Below are positions 42,426 through 53,155 of a stretch of 64,000 nucleotides of DNA, piece by piece. The position numbers and the translations under genes are program-made. Numbering within the stretch: position 1 is the stretch's first letter; every line of letters starts with the position of its first letter. A model generated the notes under the pieces. The model had not been told where the DNA came from, made no database searches, and was given only the letters and a program-made list of their open reading frames with translations. Source of the stretch: Boesenbergia rotunda (Eukaryota; Streptophyta; Magnoliopsida; Zingiberales; Zingiberaceae). The DNA lies in NCBI GenBank assembly GCA_024364735.1, contig JAGFNQ010000874.1:50514-114513 (forward strand), in the 5' to 3' direction.

Positions 42426-43158
42426 ATTTCAGTTTATGCATTTCCTGCTGAATTACTTGTTGATACCGGTAGTTCTAGTTCTTTCATATCACGACTGTTT
42501 ATAGAAAAAATTAGTAGAGTGCCTACCCTTAGATCACAATGTTTATCAGTGTCTCTACCACCCGGTGAGGTATTGGATATCGTGCAGGAAGTCAAGGCGT
42601 GTCCATTGGACTTTGGCGGTTATACACTCACTGTGGATCTGTCAGTACTTGAGATGGTAGAGTTCGATATTATTCTGGGCATGGACTCGCTGGCAGTTTA
42701 TCATGCCACAGTTGATTGCCATGCGAGGGTGGTCACGTTTCGGCCTCTGAACCAACCCTCGTGGGAATTCATTGGCACTAGAGATGATGGGATTTCAGTT
42801 TATGCATTTCCTGCTGAATTACTTGTTGATACCGGTAGTTCTAGTTCTTTCATATCACGACTGTTTATAGAAAAAAATTAGTAGAGTGTCTACCCTTAGA
42901 TCACAATGTTTATCAGTGTCTCTACCATCCTGTGAGGTATTGGATATCGTACAGGAAGTCAAGGCGTGTCCATTGGACTTTGGCGGTTATACACTCACCG
43001 TGGATCTGTCAATACTTGAGATGGTAGAGTTCGATATTATTCTGGGCATGGACTCGCTGGCAGTTTATCATGCCACAGTTGATTGCCAAGCGAGGGTGGT
43101 CACATTTCGGCCTCTGAACCAACCCTCGTGGGAATTCATTGGCACCAGAGATGATGGG
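42426..43158 (+). pseudogene. H protease, tandemly duplicated
   Basis: Two copies of a ~366 bp segment (42426-42791 and 42792-43158), each coding the retropepsin active-site segment LLVDTGSSSSFIS and the strand [19 protein letters not shown]. Retropepsin cuts the gag-pol polyprotein. Copy one reads through into copy two. Copy two has an extra A near 42877, giving a stop right after IEKN, and an ATG restart at 42886 picks up the frame into RT. Few differences separate the copies, so the duplication is fairly young. Confidence 0.9.
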
Positions 43159-43619
43159 ATTTCTATTATCTCTGCACTTCAAGCCCAGAAGCTTATATCG
43201 CACGGATGTCAGGGTTTTCTATCATTGATCAACACTGATGGTAGCAGTAGCCCTCAACTCTCGGGTGTTCCAGTGGTTCGAGAATTTCCAGACGTATTTC
43301 CAGAGGAGCTACCTGGTTTGCCTCCCAGAAGACAAGTTGAATTTGTGATCGAGTTGATTCTGAGGACTGCGCCGACATCAAAGGCTCAGTATCGTATGGC
43401 GCCTACGGTGTTGGACGAGCTAAATGTCCAGCTTCAAGAGTTGCTTGACAGGGGATTTATTCGTCCTAGTGTATCTCCATGCGGTTCACCGGTTTTATTC
43501 GTCAAGAAGAAGGATGGTTTTATGAGGTTATGCATCGACTACAGGCAGTTGAATGCCGTGACTATCAAGAATAAGTATCCCCTACCTCATATTGAAGATT
43601 TGTTTGATCAGTTGAAGGA
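43159..43619 (+). pseudogene. H reverse transcriptase, N-terminal part
   Basis: Open frame from the second protease copy through [60 protein letters not shown] and [17 protein letters not shown], the start of gypsy RT. It is cut at 43620 by the LTR of I, before the catalytic box. The rest of the RT is not found on the other side of I. Confidence 0.9.
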
Positions 43620-43805
43620 TGATGTGTGAAACTCATGTATAGTTTTGGGGCATGAAATATATATGCATTTCATCTTGTTTTTATCTTATTAGAGGCATAT
43701 TTGATAGTTTTTACTTGGTTTAACATATTTTGGGCGAAGATACTGCTGTGTGTTGGATTTTGATGACAGGATACACAAAACCAGTCGAACCACTCAGCAC
43801 GTGAA

Positions 43806-43950
43806 GACACGCCCGTGTCTTGGTTAAGCACGGCCGTGGCACATGAGGAGCACGCCCGTGCCAGTTAAGCACGGGCAAGGCATGCTACTGAAGAACGAGA
43901 AGCAGCAGAGAACACGTCCGGGACGTGTCGATCAGCACGGGCGTGCCGCT
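43806..43950 (+). repeat. CACGCCCGTG near-palindrome array in I LTR
   Basis: Units ACACGCCCGTGT, GCACGGCCGTGGC, GCACGCCCGTGCC, GCACGGGC, ACACGTCCGGGACGTGT and GCACGGGCGTGC just upstream of the TATA box. Confidence 0.85.
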
Positions 43951-43957
43951 GAGATTC

Positions 43958-43966
43958 TATAAAAAG
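43958..43966 (+). promoter_or_regulatory. TATA box of I 5' LTR
   Basis: TATAAAAAG right after the array; 3' LTR copy at 53494. Confidence 0.75.
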
Positions 43967-44792
43967 GGAGAAGACCTAAAGACTTGGGGGGGCGGCGGAA
44001 ATCAGAGAAAAACTTGCCTTTGTCGAGACTTGGAGGGGAAAGCACCATCAAGGAGGATTTGTAATGTCTATTTCCCATCTATTTGTCAAATTCTCCGGAT
44101 TTATGGAGTAGTCGTGTAAATCTTAGGAGGAGGGAGTAGCCCTAACTATTTTCATGATTTGTTATTAACTATGTTTGCTCGACTACGCATATCCTTGTTG
44201 GTTGAATTGATTGTTGAATGATGCTTTGATTTGTTTCTACGAAAATGGTAATTGTTTAGATAGGCTTTGCAGGATTCATGTGACAGGATCCAAAGCAATT
44301 AAGGGTCATCTACATACGTATGCCATAGGACTAGAGATGAATTAAAGTAGATATATTGGCGTGATCTTCAAAAGAGGCCGTCGATAAATTAGGAATCAGC
44401 TTACGAATCTGGTAGACGTTTAGATAGGTCTGCGGGAATCTAGTGACAGGATTTCAAAGCATAAAAAGATCGTCTATTTCGGAAACCTTGATAGGTAAAG
44501 TTGCCTTCGAAGAAAAGAAACCGACCTGGGTATAAGCAGTCGTCAACGGAGAACTGTCATGATAATAGTTAGCGTGGTGAAACCGTAATCCTAAGATTGT
44601 CTTTTATCCCTCAATACTTTCGCTGATTTTCGATCGTTTGAATTGTTTGATTTAGAGAAAATTTATCAATAGAACCTTCATCTGGATAATTAAAACTCGT
44701 AAAATTCTAGTACTTGTCCCAGTCCCTGTGGGATCGATATTTTATTACTTGACGAAAAACCGTGCACTTGCGGAAATAACCAATCAAGTTTT

Positions 44793-44810
44793 TGGCGCCG
44801 TTGCCGGGGA
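44793..44810 (+). other. Primer-binding site of I (tRNA-Asp type)
   Basis: TGGCGCCGTTGCCGGGGA, complementary to the 3' end of plant tRNA-Asp, usual for Athila/Tat lineages; 6 nt after the LTR end. Confidence 0.88.
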
Positions 44811-44926
44811 CTGCGTCAATATTGGAATATTGCAGTTTGATTAATCCAGATTTCTGCGTTGTTGTCCTGTTTCAATTTTGCAATTTTGCTCTCTAACTTG
44901 CATTGGAAGTGTACCTTTCTCGTTGA

Positions 44927-46337
44927 ATGCTTAGGTCAGATCGAGAGGGAGTACTTCTTGAAGCTGATCCTGAAATAGAACGAACCTTTCACACTCTGAG
45001 ACGACTTCAAAAACAACGAGAGATGGCTGATCAAGAAGAGAACAATCAAGTAGAGAACAAGCCGTTGAGAGACTATGCTGCGCCAAGTGCTAGAGGCCTG
45101 AGATCAAGCATTAGAAGGCCTCCAATTGAAGCAAACAACTTTGAACTGAAGCCTGCTTTACTGTCTATGATCCAACAACATCAGTTCGGAGGAGCGCCTA
45201 CGGAGGATCCAAATCTTCATCTGGAAGTGTTCCTGGAATTCTGTGAAACTCTCAAATTTAATGGAGCCTCTGCAGATGCGATAAGATTGCGACTCTTTCC
45301 TTTTTCCTTAAGGGACAGAGCAAGAGCTTGGTTACATTCGCTTCCATCGAACTCTATCACAACATGGGAGCAACTCGAGCAGAGATTTTTAGACAAGTAC
45401 TTCCCACCAAGCAAGACCGCTTCACTCCGTAGCCAAATCACAAATTTTGTGCAAAAAGATGGAGAATCTCTTTTGAAGCTTGGGATCGATTTAAGGACTA
45501 CTTCAGCAATGCCCACATCACGGACTGGAGCAATGGCTCGTAATCCATACTTTCTATAACGGAATTTCCTACTCCACTAAAGTCTCTTTAGACTCTGCTG
45601 CAGGTGGTGCGCTCATGAACAAAACCTTAGAGGAGGCGTTCGATATTATCGAAAGCGTGGCATTGAATCATCACCAATGGGCGAGAGAGAGAGAGAATCC
45701 TGTTCGATCGGCAGGTAAGTATGAGGTGAGCGCTTTAGACAGCCTTGCTGCAAAGGTTGATGCATTAACCTATAAATTTGAAAATTTTAATGTTAACGCT
45801 GTTTCTAATATCATCTGTGAGATTTGTGGAGTGACAGGACATTCGGCCATGAATTGCCAAGTAGGGGTCACGCAACCTACTGGAGCGCAGGTGGAACAAG
45901 TTGAAGCGATCAATAATTTTGTTCAAAGGCCAAACAACAACCCGTATTCAAACACCTACAATCCAGGATGGAGGAACCACCCAAATTTTTCTTACAGAAA
46001 CAATCAAAATCAATCCGGGCAGAATAATTGTGGAGCATCTGGAGGATTTCAGCAAGAAAAGAAGTCTAACCTGGAACTTATGATGGAAAATTTCATTGCT
46101 AGCCAAACGAAACAAAATGATGACTTTCGACAACACATGGTGGAATCTAATCGGAAGCATTCTGAGACAGCCGAAGGAATCTCCCTATTATCAGGTAAGA
46201 TAGATAATTTGGCAAATCATACTAAAATGTTGGAAAATCAACTTGCGCAGGTCGCCGATTCGTCTTCAAGAACACCGGGGAGATTTTCGGGAGACCAGAA
46301 ACAAATCCTGTGGAGCATTGTAACGCGATTACCTTGA
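44927..46337 (+). pseudogene. I gag (Athila type) with frameshift
   Basis: First frame 44927-45559: FELKPALLSMIQQHQFGGAP, LEVFLEFCETLKFNGASADA, FSLRDRARAWLHSLPSNSIT and EQRFLDKYFPPSKTASLRSQ, the Athila capsid. The frame is lost near 45470-45550 and resumes with GGALMNKTLEEAFDIIESVA at 45603, then a CCHC-like knuckle CEICGVTGHSAMNC, an Asn/Pro/Tyr-rich stretch and a coiled coil (SQTKQNDDFRQHMVESNRKH). One or two small indels separate the halves. Nonfunctional as one protein unless frameshifting occurs, which I cannot support. Confidence 0.86.
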
Positions 46338-46654
46338 GAAGTGGGAGGAGAGTAAATGAGCCTAAGGAAGACCCAAAGCTATTTCCTGCCAGTGAACAAC
46401 ACGCCCAGGACGTGCTGATTAACACGCCCGTGCCGATCACCGAGAGAGCTGCCAGTGAACAACACGCCCAGGACGTGTTGCCAGACACGCCCGTGCCCGA
46501 GTCATCCTCTGCTACTGAAGGGAAAAAGATGCCTGAAAGCCAAAGAACCCATGCACGCGTGGAAAAAATATGAACCCCAATTCCATTTCCCCAGAGGATA
46601 ATTAAGGCCAAACTTGATGAACAATTTGGTAAGTTTCTTGATGTCCTAAGGAAG
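46338..46654 (+). repeat. CACGCCC repeats between gag and protease of I
   Basis: AACACGCCCAGGACGTG, AACACGCCCGTGCC, again AACACGCCCAGGACGTG, and GACACGCCCGTGCCC (46395-46505), the LTR motif again, here inside an open frame (46310-46573) reading EQHAQDVLINTPVPI twice. Confidence 0.75.
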
Positions 46655-47170
46655 TTGTATATTAACATTCCATTCACGGAAGCCTTGCAGCAAATGCCCA
46701 CGTACTCAAAATTTCTGAAAGACATATTGACCAACAAAAGAAAAATTGAGGAGTGTGTAACGGTGGCATTGACGGAGGAATGTAGTGCTCTAATTCAAAA
46801 CAGGTTACCACCTAAACTCAAAGATCCAGGTAGTTTTTCAGTCCCATGCATGATTAGGAATCATAACTTTGATAAAGCTTTTTGTGATTTGGGAGCTAGT
46901 GTAAATCTTATGCCATTTTCATTGTGTAAGAAATTAAACTTGGGTGAATTGAAAATTACAACACTAGCTTTGCAACTTGCTGATCGCTCTGTGAAGTATC
47001 CGCTAGGTGTATTGGAAAATGTACCTGTCACGGTTGGGAAATTTGTTGTTCCTGCAGACTTTATTGTCCTAGAAATGGATGAAGATCCATACATTCCTAT
47101 TATACTGGGAAGACCTTTCTTGGCCACTGCAGGAGCAGTTATTGATGTTAAAAATCATAAGTTTCGTTAG
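46655..47170 (+). CDS. I protease (Athila retropepsin)
   Basis: Reads TEALQQMPTYSKFLKDILTN, LPPKLKDPGSFSVPCMIRN, the active-site loop FCDLGASVNLMPFSLC (DLGAS, the Athila form of D[ST]G), and FIVLEMDEDPYIPIILGRPF. Matures the polyprotein. The frame originally ran into pol. Here it meets a duplicated segment with an N at 47177, so its end at 47170 and the separate start of pol are probably assembly artefacts. Confidence 0.88.
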   Translation: MYINIPFTEALQQMPTYSKFLKDILTNKRKIEECVTVALTEECSALIQNRLPPKLKDPGSFSVPCMIRNHNFDKAFCDLGASVNLMPFSLCKKLNLGELKITTLALQLADRSVKYPLGVLENVPVTVGKFVVPADFIVLEMDEDPYIPIILGRPFLATAGAVIDVKNHKFR

Positions 47171-47276
47171 CCGTGGNGATGAAGATCCATACATTCCTAT
47201 TATACTGGGAAGACCTTTCTTGGCCACTGCAGGAGCAGTTATTGATGTTAAAAATCATAAGTTATCGTTAGCCGTG
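47078..47276 (+). repeat. ~99 bp direct repeat around an ambiguous base (N at 47177)
   Basis: 47078-47176 and 47178-47276 are the same sequence apart from one base gained (AAGTTTCG versus AAGTTATCG). The single N sits exactly between them. The pattern fits two contig ends joined without merging their overlap. Confidence 0.9.
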
Positions 47277-47277
47277 G

Positions 47278-50200
47278 GTGGCGAAAAAAATTGAGTTTGA
47301 TTTGTCTAAATCTATTAAACAACCCTTCCTGGAGAATGTGTGTTGCAGGATTGATGAAGTGCAGATGGTCGAGGAAGAAGAAGAACCATTTCTCAAATTC
47401 AGTGATACACTGGACACATACTTGGATGAAGAAGACGTTGGAAAGAGCAGGGATGATGGTGGACACGTAAACCTTGCGCGGCATATGACTGAAGAAGCGA
47501 GGTTAGAACAAAAATCACTGGAAAGTGAAAACCATGAATTACCGCAGGTAGAACTTAAACCTCTTCCATCGACCCTCAGGTATGAATTTCTTGGTGATAA
47601 CTCTACATTCCCTGTGATTGTAAATGCAAGTTTAAATGAAGTGGATACTGAAAAGCTTCTCCGTGTGCTTAAAATGCATATTAAAACCATAGGGTATACC
47701 ATTGAAGACATCAAAGGAATTAGCCCTTCATTGTGCATGCATAGAATTCTACTCGAGAAAGATTTTAAACCTTCAGTTGAGAGACAAAGGAGGCTTAATC
47801 CTAATATGAAGGAGGTGGTTAAGAAGGAGGTTTTGAAATTACTGGATGCAGGAATAATTTATCCAATTTCTGATAGTGAATGGGTAAGTCCGGTTCATGT
47901 TGTGCCAAAGAAAGGTGGGATGACTGTAGTTAGAAATTCAAATAATGAGTTGATTCCCACTAGGACGGTTACTGGGTGGAGAATGTGTATTGACTACAGG
48001 AAATTGAACAAAGAAACCAGGAAAGATCACTTCCCACTCCCATTCATTGATCAAATGTTAGAAAGGTTGGCAAAACACTCTTATTTTTGTTATCTAGATG
48101 GATATTCTGGTTTTTATCAAATCCCCATACATCCTAATGACCAGGAAAAAACCACGTTTACATGTCCTTATGGTACTTTTGCCTATAGGAGAATGCCTTT
48201 TGGTCTTTGTAATGCACCGGCTACTTTTCAACGTTGTATGATGGCTATTTTTTCTGATATGATTGAGAACATTATGGAAGTTTTTATGGACGATTTTTCA
48301 GTTTATGGTACTAACTTTGATAATTGCTTGTCCAACTTGGTTAATGTTTTGCAGAGATGCGAAGAGACAAATTTGGTTTTAAACTGGGAGAAGTGCCATT
48401 TTATGGTGAGAGAGGGCATCGTGTTGGGACATTTGATTTCAGAGCGAGGAATTGAAGTAGACACGGCAAAGGTGGAAGTGATTGAAAATCTGCCTCCACC
48501 GACAAATGTCAAGGGAGTGCGGAGCTTTTTAGGACATGCAGGATTCTACCGGCGTTTTATCAAAGATTTTTCAAAGATCTCTAAACCTTTGACAAATTTG
48601 TTAGTTAAGGATGTTGAATTTGTTTTTGATGAAAAATGTTTGGACGCTTTTTCCAGGTTGAAGGACGCTTTGATCTCAGCTCCGATAATGCAAGTTCCCG
48701 ATTGGACCTTACCCTTTGAAATTATGTGTGATGCAAGTGACTATGCAGTAGGAGCAGTTTTGGGACAAAGAACAGACCGGAAGGTACATGCCATCTATTA
48801 TGCTAGCCGGACTTTGGATGATGCTCAGATGAACTACGCAACTACGGAGAAGGAACTCTTGGCGATTGTATTTGCTTTGGAAAAATTCAGATCATATCTC
48901 GTTGGCTCTAAGGTTATTGTTTACACAGATCACGCAGCTATAAGGTATTTATTGAGAAAAAAAGATGCTAAACCAAGGCTCATCAGATGGATTCTTCTTC
49001 TACAAGAATTTGATTTAGAAATAAAGGATAAGCAGGGGACTGAGAATGTGGTAGCAGATCACTTATCAAGACTATATCAGGGACAGAATTGGATCAAGGA
49101 GGGAGACCTCCCAATTGATGACTCTTTTATTGATGAACATCTCCTTGCTATAAAAAAATTTGACTCTCCCTGGTACGCAGACTATGCAAATTTTCTTGCT
49201 TGTGGGATTTTACCTCATCAGATGAGTTACCAACAGAGAAAGAAGTTTTTCGCCGATATCAAGAGCTATGTATGGGATGATCCACTGCTTTTCAAGAAGT
49301 GTGCGGACACTATTTATAGGAGATGTGTACCGGAGGATGAAATAAAAGATATACTCTATCATTGTCATTCTTCATCTTATGGCGGTCATGCTAGTACTTC
49401 AAAGACAGCAGCTAAAGTTTTACATGCAGGATTTTACTGGCCACATATTTTCAGAGACGCTCGTGAGTATGTATTGACTTGTGATAGATGCCAAAGGATG
49501 GGAAACATCTCACAGAGACATGAGATGCCACAGAATTCAATTCTGGAAGTTGAACTTTTTGATGTTTGGGGAATTGATTACATGGGACCATTTCCCCCGT
49601 CTCGTAACAATGTCTACATTCTGGTGGCAGTGGACTACGTGTCTAAGTGGGTTGAAGCTATACCATCTCCAACGAATGACGCGAAGACTGTGATAAAACT
49701 TTTTAAGGGAATCATATTTCCTAGATTTGGAGTTCCTCGAGCAGTGATTAGCGATGGAGGTTCACACTTTATTGAAAGACAATTCGAAAATCTTCTCAAA
49801 AAGTATGGAGTAACTCATAAGATTGCCTCTCCATATCACCCTCAAACCAGTGAGCAAGTGGAAGTATCGAATAGGGAAATTAAAAGCATTCTAGAGAAAA
49901 CTGTGACACATTCACGAAAGGATTGGGCAGCAAAATTGGATGACGCTCTGTGGGCATATCGGACAGCTTACAAGACTCCTATTGGTATGACGCCGTTTCG
50001 CTTGGTGTATGGGAAATCCTGTCATCTTCCTATAGAGTTGGAACACAAGGCTTTCTGGGCAATCCAATTATTGAACTTCGATCTAAAGAATGCTGGAGAG
50101 AAAAGAAAACTTCAACTTGATGAGCTAGACGAACTCCGACTTGACGCTTATGAGCATGCAAAATCCTATAAAGAAAGGACTAAGCGTTGGCATGATCAAC

Positions 50201-50451
50201 ACATTATGCGTAGGGAATTCCAAGAGGGAGATCTGGTATTATTGTTCAATTCTCGATTGAAACTTTTCCCAGGAAAGCTTAAATCCAGATGGACAGGTCC
50301 TTTTGAAGTGAAGAAAGTTTATCCTTTTGGAGCTGTAGATATATCGAATGAAACCTCCGGAGTTTTCAAAGTGAATGGGCAGAGGCTAAAAAAATATCTA
50401 AGCGAACCAATTCCTAAGGGAGGAGAACGGAACCTCCTCGAGTCAACTTGA
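47278..50451 (+). CDS. I pol: reverse transcriptase, RNase H, integrase
   Basis: 1057 codons without a stop. The Met at 47278 is only the first after the N-linked repeat; true pol continues the protease frame. RT about 170-345 ([34 protein letters not shown], catalytic [10 protein letters not shown] near 335). RNase H about 480-600 ([41 protein letters not shown]). Integrase zinc region about 690-750 ([10 protein letters not shown] ... CDRCQRMGN) and core with D in [10 protein letters not shown] (~765), D in VISDGGSHF (~822) and E in VEVSNREIK (~860), ending in [19 protein letters not shown] and [12 protein letters not shown]. Key catalytic residues look intact; I makes this the best-preserved polymerase in the window. 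Confidence 0.95.
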   Translation: MAKKIEFDLSKSIKQPFLENVCCRIDEVQMVEEEEEPFLKFSDTLDTYLDEEDVGKSRDDGGHVNLARHMTEEARLEQKSLESENHELPQVELKPLPSTLRYEFLGDNSTFPVIVNASLNEVDTEKLLRVLKMHIKTIGYTIEDIKGISPSLCMHRILLEKDFKPSVERQRRLNPNMKEVVKKEVLKLLDAGIIYPISDSEWVSPVHVVPKKGGMTVVRNSNNELIPTRTVTGWRMCIDYRKLNKETRKDHFPLPFIDQMLERLAKHSYFCYLDGYSGFYQIPIHPNDQEKTTFTCPYGTFAYRRMPFGLCNAPATFQRCMMAIFSDMIENIMEVFMDDFSVYGTNFDNCLSNLVNVLQRCEETNLVLNWEKCHFMVREGIVLGHLISERGIEVDTAKVEVIENLPPPTNVKGVRSFLGHAGFYRRFIKDFSKISKPLTNLLVKDVEFVFDEKCLDAFSRLKDALISAPIMQVPDWTLPFEIMCDASDYAVGAVLGQRTDRKVHAIYYASRTLDDAQMNYATTEKELLAIVFALEKFRSYLVGSKVIVYTDHAAIRYLLRKKDAKPRLIRWILLLQEFDLEIKDKQGTENVVADHLSRLYQGQNWIKEGDLPIDDSFIDEHLLAIKKFDSPWYADYANFLACGILPHQMSYQQRKKFFADIKSYVWDDPLLFKKCADTIYRRCVPEDEIKDILYHCHSSSYGGHASTSKTAAKVLHAGFYWPHIFRDAREYVLTCDRCQRMGNISQRHEMPQNSILEVELFDVWGIDYMGPFPPSRNNVYILVAVDYVSKWVEAIPSPTNDAKTVIKLFKGIIFPRFGVPRAVISDGGSHFIERQFENLLKKYGVTHKIASPYHPQTSEQVEVSNREIKSILEKTVTHSRKDWAAKLDDALWAYRTAYKTPIGMTPFRLVYGKSCHLPIELEHKAFWAIQLLNFDLKNAGEKRKLQLDELDELRLDAYEHAKSYKERTKRWHDQHIMRREFQEGDLVLLFNSRLKLFPGKLKSRWTGPFEVKKVYPFGAVDISNETSGVFKVNGQRLKKYLSEPIPKGGERNLLEST

Positions 50452-50859
50452 ATTACATCATTTTGGTCAAGCTAATGACCGTAAACAAGCGCTATTTGGG
50501 AGGCAACCCAAATTCTCACCTTTTATTTTCATCTTTTACTTTATTTTTCATTTTATTTTTCATTTCATTTTATTTTTATTTGCAGAATAAACGTCCAGGG
50601 AACAAAGGAGAACACGGCCGTGGCGATTTCAAACACGCCCGTGTCGGCTGATATCGGGTTGCCAGCGGAGAACACGCCTGGCCCGTGTTGCAAGACACGG
50701 GCGTGCCGCAGGGTTTTAAGACACGCGAGTCGGGTTTTAGGGCAAAACACGCCCGTGACCCTTCAACGTTTTTCTTCTCGCGCCGGCGGTTCCAGATCAT
50801 CTCCATTCTTCCCATTCATCTCCAAGACCTGCTCCGGTGAAGATCTTCTTCCGACAAAG
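50452..50859 (+). repeat. Spacer with CACGCCCGTG array upstream of I post-pol ORF
   Basis: After the pol stop comes the Athila-conserved TTTGGGAGGCAACCC (50497-50511), also present inverted in J near 61905. From 50612 to 50758 stand ACACGGCCGTGG, ACACGCCCGTGTC, ACACGCCTGGCCCGTGT, GACACGGGCGTGCC and ACACGCCCGTGA, the same motif as in the LTR. No TATA box seen here. Confidence 0.8.
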
Positions 50860-52206
50860 ATGAGCAAGCGTGTGAAAACGGGGAAAGCACCCTCTTCTTC
50901 AAAGGACAAAGGAAAACGGAAAGCAAGAGACCAAGGTGATCGCCTTGATAACCCTTTTGGTTTGATCTTTCGCGATAATATCCATAAATCTCGTTTTGAC
51001 AAGCTAGAAAAACGGAAAATAGTCTCCACTAGATATATGGATTCTTATACACTAGTTGCGTTAGGTATCAAGGAAGATGTATATTGGATGGCTGATAGGA
51101 TGGGATGGGGACAATTTTTGACTAGCCATTACCCTACCTATCCTAGTTTAACTTTAGAATTCCTTAGTTCCTTGTCGGCCGAAATAATTCAAGGACGAAA
51201 TTGTGAGGAAGGATTGATTGAATTTCGGTTGAGGAATATTGATTACAGGATGAATTTAAAGGAGTTTAATGAAATTTTTGGTTTTCCTATTGGAGGGGAA
51301 AGGCAAATACATCGAAATTTTAGTGAGAATACATTTTGGAAAGAAATTGCCTTAGACCCCTTGCCCTATGATGCCTCTAGGTCCAAATCATCTAATATCC
51401 CTAATCCAATTTTTCGCTATCTTCATAGATTCATGGCGAATACTATTTTTGGGAGATGGGACAGTGTTGGGGTAGCTAGACTAAGTGAATTGCAATTTTT
51501 ATGGGCTATGATTAATGGTGTTAAAATTGATTCTGGTGCCCACCTAATTAGACATCTTGTGAAAATTGGGAATAGCTCGACTGGAGTCATTGTTATTGGA
51601 GGACTTTTGACTAAGATTGCATTAGCTTTAGGGTGTGAGTTGGATGGATTGGAGATTTGTCCGGCTAGTCCGCGGTTGGATTTGGATGCATGTATGAATA
51701 TGAAGATGATTGGGAGATTAAAGGGGGGATATTGTTTGATGTTACCAAATGATATTAAAGTCCCCCTACCAAACAGTAATCTTACAACCATTCGCAATAC
51801 ACGTAATTGGCTTTTTAGGGATGTGAGGACACAAGATCTACCCATGGTAGGAGAGCCATCTAGTCCACCCCATGTACCGGAACCCCCTAGGACTGTTACT
51901 GATGATGTTTCTGCAGGACCTTCTGTTTTTGATTTTTCAGGATTCCGTATATCATTCGAGGACTTCAGCAAGGGGTATACTGCGGATCGAAACATGTGGG
52001 AGCAGTTCGCTAATACTTCAAAGGAGCATTATCAGCGAGTTGATGGGTATATGGAAGGGGCTAATCATTTTTTTTCTACTGCTGAGGAGTATTTTGTAGT
52101 TGAGGCCGCTAGAAGAGAACGTGAGGAAAAATTTTGGCAAGAAGAAAGGGAGTTTCATGCAGAGCAAAGGAGAAGATGGCAAGAGGAAGATGATCGCAGA
52201 TCTTAG
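50860..52206 (+). CDS. I post-pol (env-position) ORF
   Basis: 448 codons, intact. The frame is open from 50620, but the ATG at 50860 (MSKRVKTGKAPSSSKDKGKR) follows the repeat array and gives a basic Ser/Lys start like those of the A and E ORFs. The middle (FLSSLSAEIIQGRNCEEGLI, NIDYRMNLKEFNEIFGFPIG, RFMANTIFGRWDSVGVARLS, ELQFLWAMINGVKIDSGAHL, GVIVIGGLLTKIALALGCEL) matches the pattern of the A and E core. The C-terminus is Glu/Arg-rich and probably coiled. Related to the Athila ORF1 / plant transposon-protein group by memory, not by search. No signal peptide or clear membrane span, so not a convincing envelope. Confidence 0.75.
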   Translation: MSKRVKTGKAPSSSKDKGKRKARDQGDRLDNPFGLIFRDNIHKSRFDKLEKRKIVSTRYMDSYTLVALGIKEDVYWMADRMGWGQFLTSHYPTYPSLTLEFLSSLSAEIIQGRNCEEGLIEFRLRNIDYRMNLKEFNEIFGFPIGGERQIHRNFSENTFWKEIALDPLPYDASRSKSSNIPNPIFRYLHRFMANTIFGRWDSVGVARLSELQFLWAMINGVKIDSGAHLIRHLVKIGNSSTGVIVIGGLLTKIALALGCELDGLEICPASPRLDLDACMNMKMIGRLKGGYCLMLPNDIKVPLPNSNLTTIRNTRNWLFRDVRTQDLPMVGEPSSPPHVPEPPRTVTDDVSAGPSVFDFSGFRISFEDFSKGYTADRNMWEQFANTSKEHYQRVDGYMEGANHFFSTAEEYFVVEAARREREEKFWQEEREFHAEQRRRWQEEDDRRS

Positions 52207-53155
52207 ACCTTACCTTGCCATAACTGTTAGGTAACCTTTTCTTCTTGTTATTTCTCTTTATTTTTGGTTGTTTTGCATTCCTATTTTAGATTTGGTTTTA
52301 GTTTAATTTTCTGGGATATAATTTGTGGTACGTAGGATAGTTTCATGCATGACATTTTGAAGATGGCATATCTCTTTCCTTAATTGAAATAGACACTATG
52401 TGTTTAAGAGTCTTTTATACTTTGTTGCTCTCTCATCCCTTGTATTATAACTTGACTCTTAATTGGATCTATGAAATTCTCTTTGGCTTATTCATTAAGA
52501 ACCCTGTTTCACTTTCACACAACCCTTAAGGTGTAGGCATCTGAAAAGGATTTAAATTTCTTTACCGGATTAGTACTCAATTTTCTATGGTGACCTTCAT
52601 GAGCATTTTGGTTACTGGATAAACACTTATCCTAGGAGTTTTCGAAAAAAAAAAAGAGAAACAAACAAACAAAAATGGTAGAGATTCGAAAAAAAAAGGA
52701 GATGGAATTTCTTTTGGAGCACCCCTTTGAGACTAGGTAGCTACTAGGGAAACACCTAACAAAGGTGCCCTTTTGAGGTCAACTAGTTACTGGGGAAATG
52801 ACCACCGTAAATTCCTTCTTTCTTTTCTTCTCGGAAAGTGGTCCTTTGAGACCTTGTGTGATATTGAGGGGACGAACCACGTGTTAGGGCAGGTAAGTGC
52901 CTCTACACTAGAAAAGAGAGGAACACGGTAACAGGGATGATGAATCTAGATTGGTATCCAAAACCTTGGGGGTTGATTTTTCACGTGCACTACACAGAGA
53001 TCTTTTGAGCTAAGCTTCAGGGAATGACTCAGAAAATTATGACCAATTTTATATCTTGGGATGAATTGCTAACAACTGTTTTCATGACTTCCACACATAG
53101 GTTGTCTTTACTTTTCTTTGCTCGAGGACAAGCAAAAGTTCAAGTGTGGGGGTTT
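52207..53155 (+). other. I 3' untranslated region and polypurine tract
   Basis: No gene. CCTTTGAGAC...CTACTAGGG text and GCTCGAGGACAAGC before AAGTGTGGGGGTTT (53141-53154) have inverted counterparts in J (60430-60460 and 60060-60105). Confidence 0.85.

Larger units (their letters stand above)
36333..43619 (+). mobile_element. Element H: Tekay/Del-type Ty3/gypsy element, rearranged
   Basis: LTR-like region, Met-tRNA primer site, gag split by solo LTR G, an inverted gag piece, a tandemly duplicated protease and the start of RT, which is cut by Athila element I at 43620. The rest of pol and the 3' LTR are not in the window. Confidence 0.75.
43620..44786 (+). repeat. I 5' LTR
   Basis: Starts TGATGTGTGAAACTC (shared start with 53156) and ends ACCAATCA. 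Contains CACGCCCGTG near-palindromes and a TATA box. Confidence 0.9.

Noticed and set aside
45217..45516. Minus-strand ORF over I gag
   Set aside because: Shadow of the gag frame; no family features.
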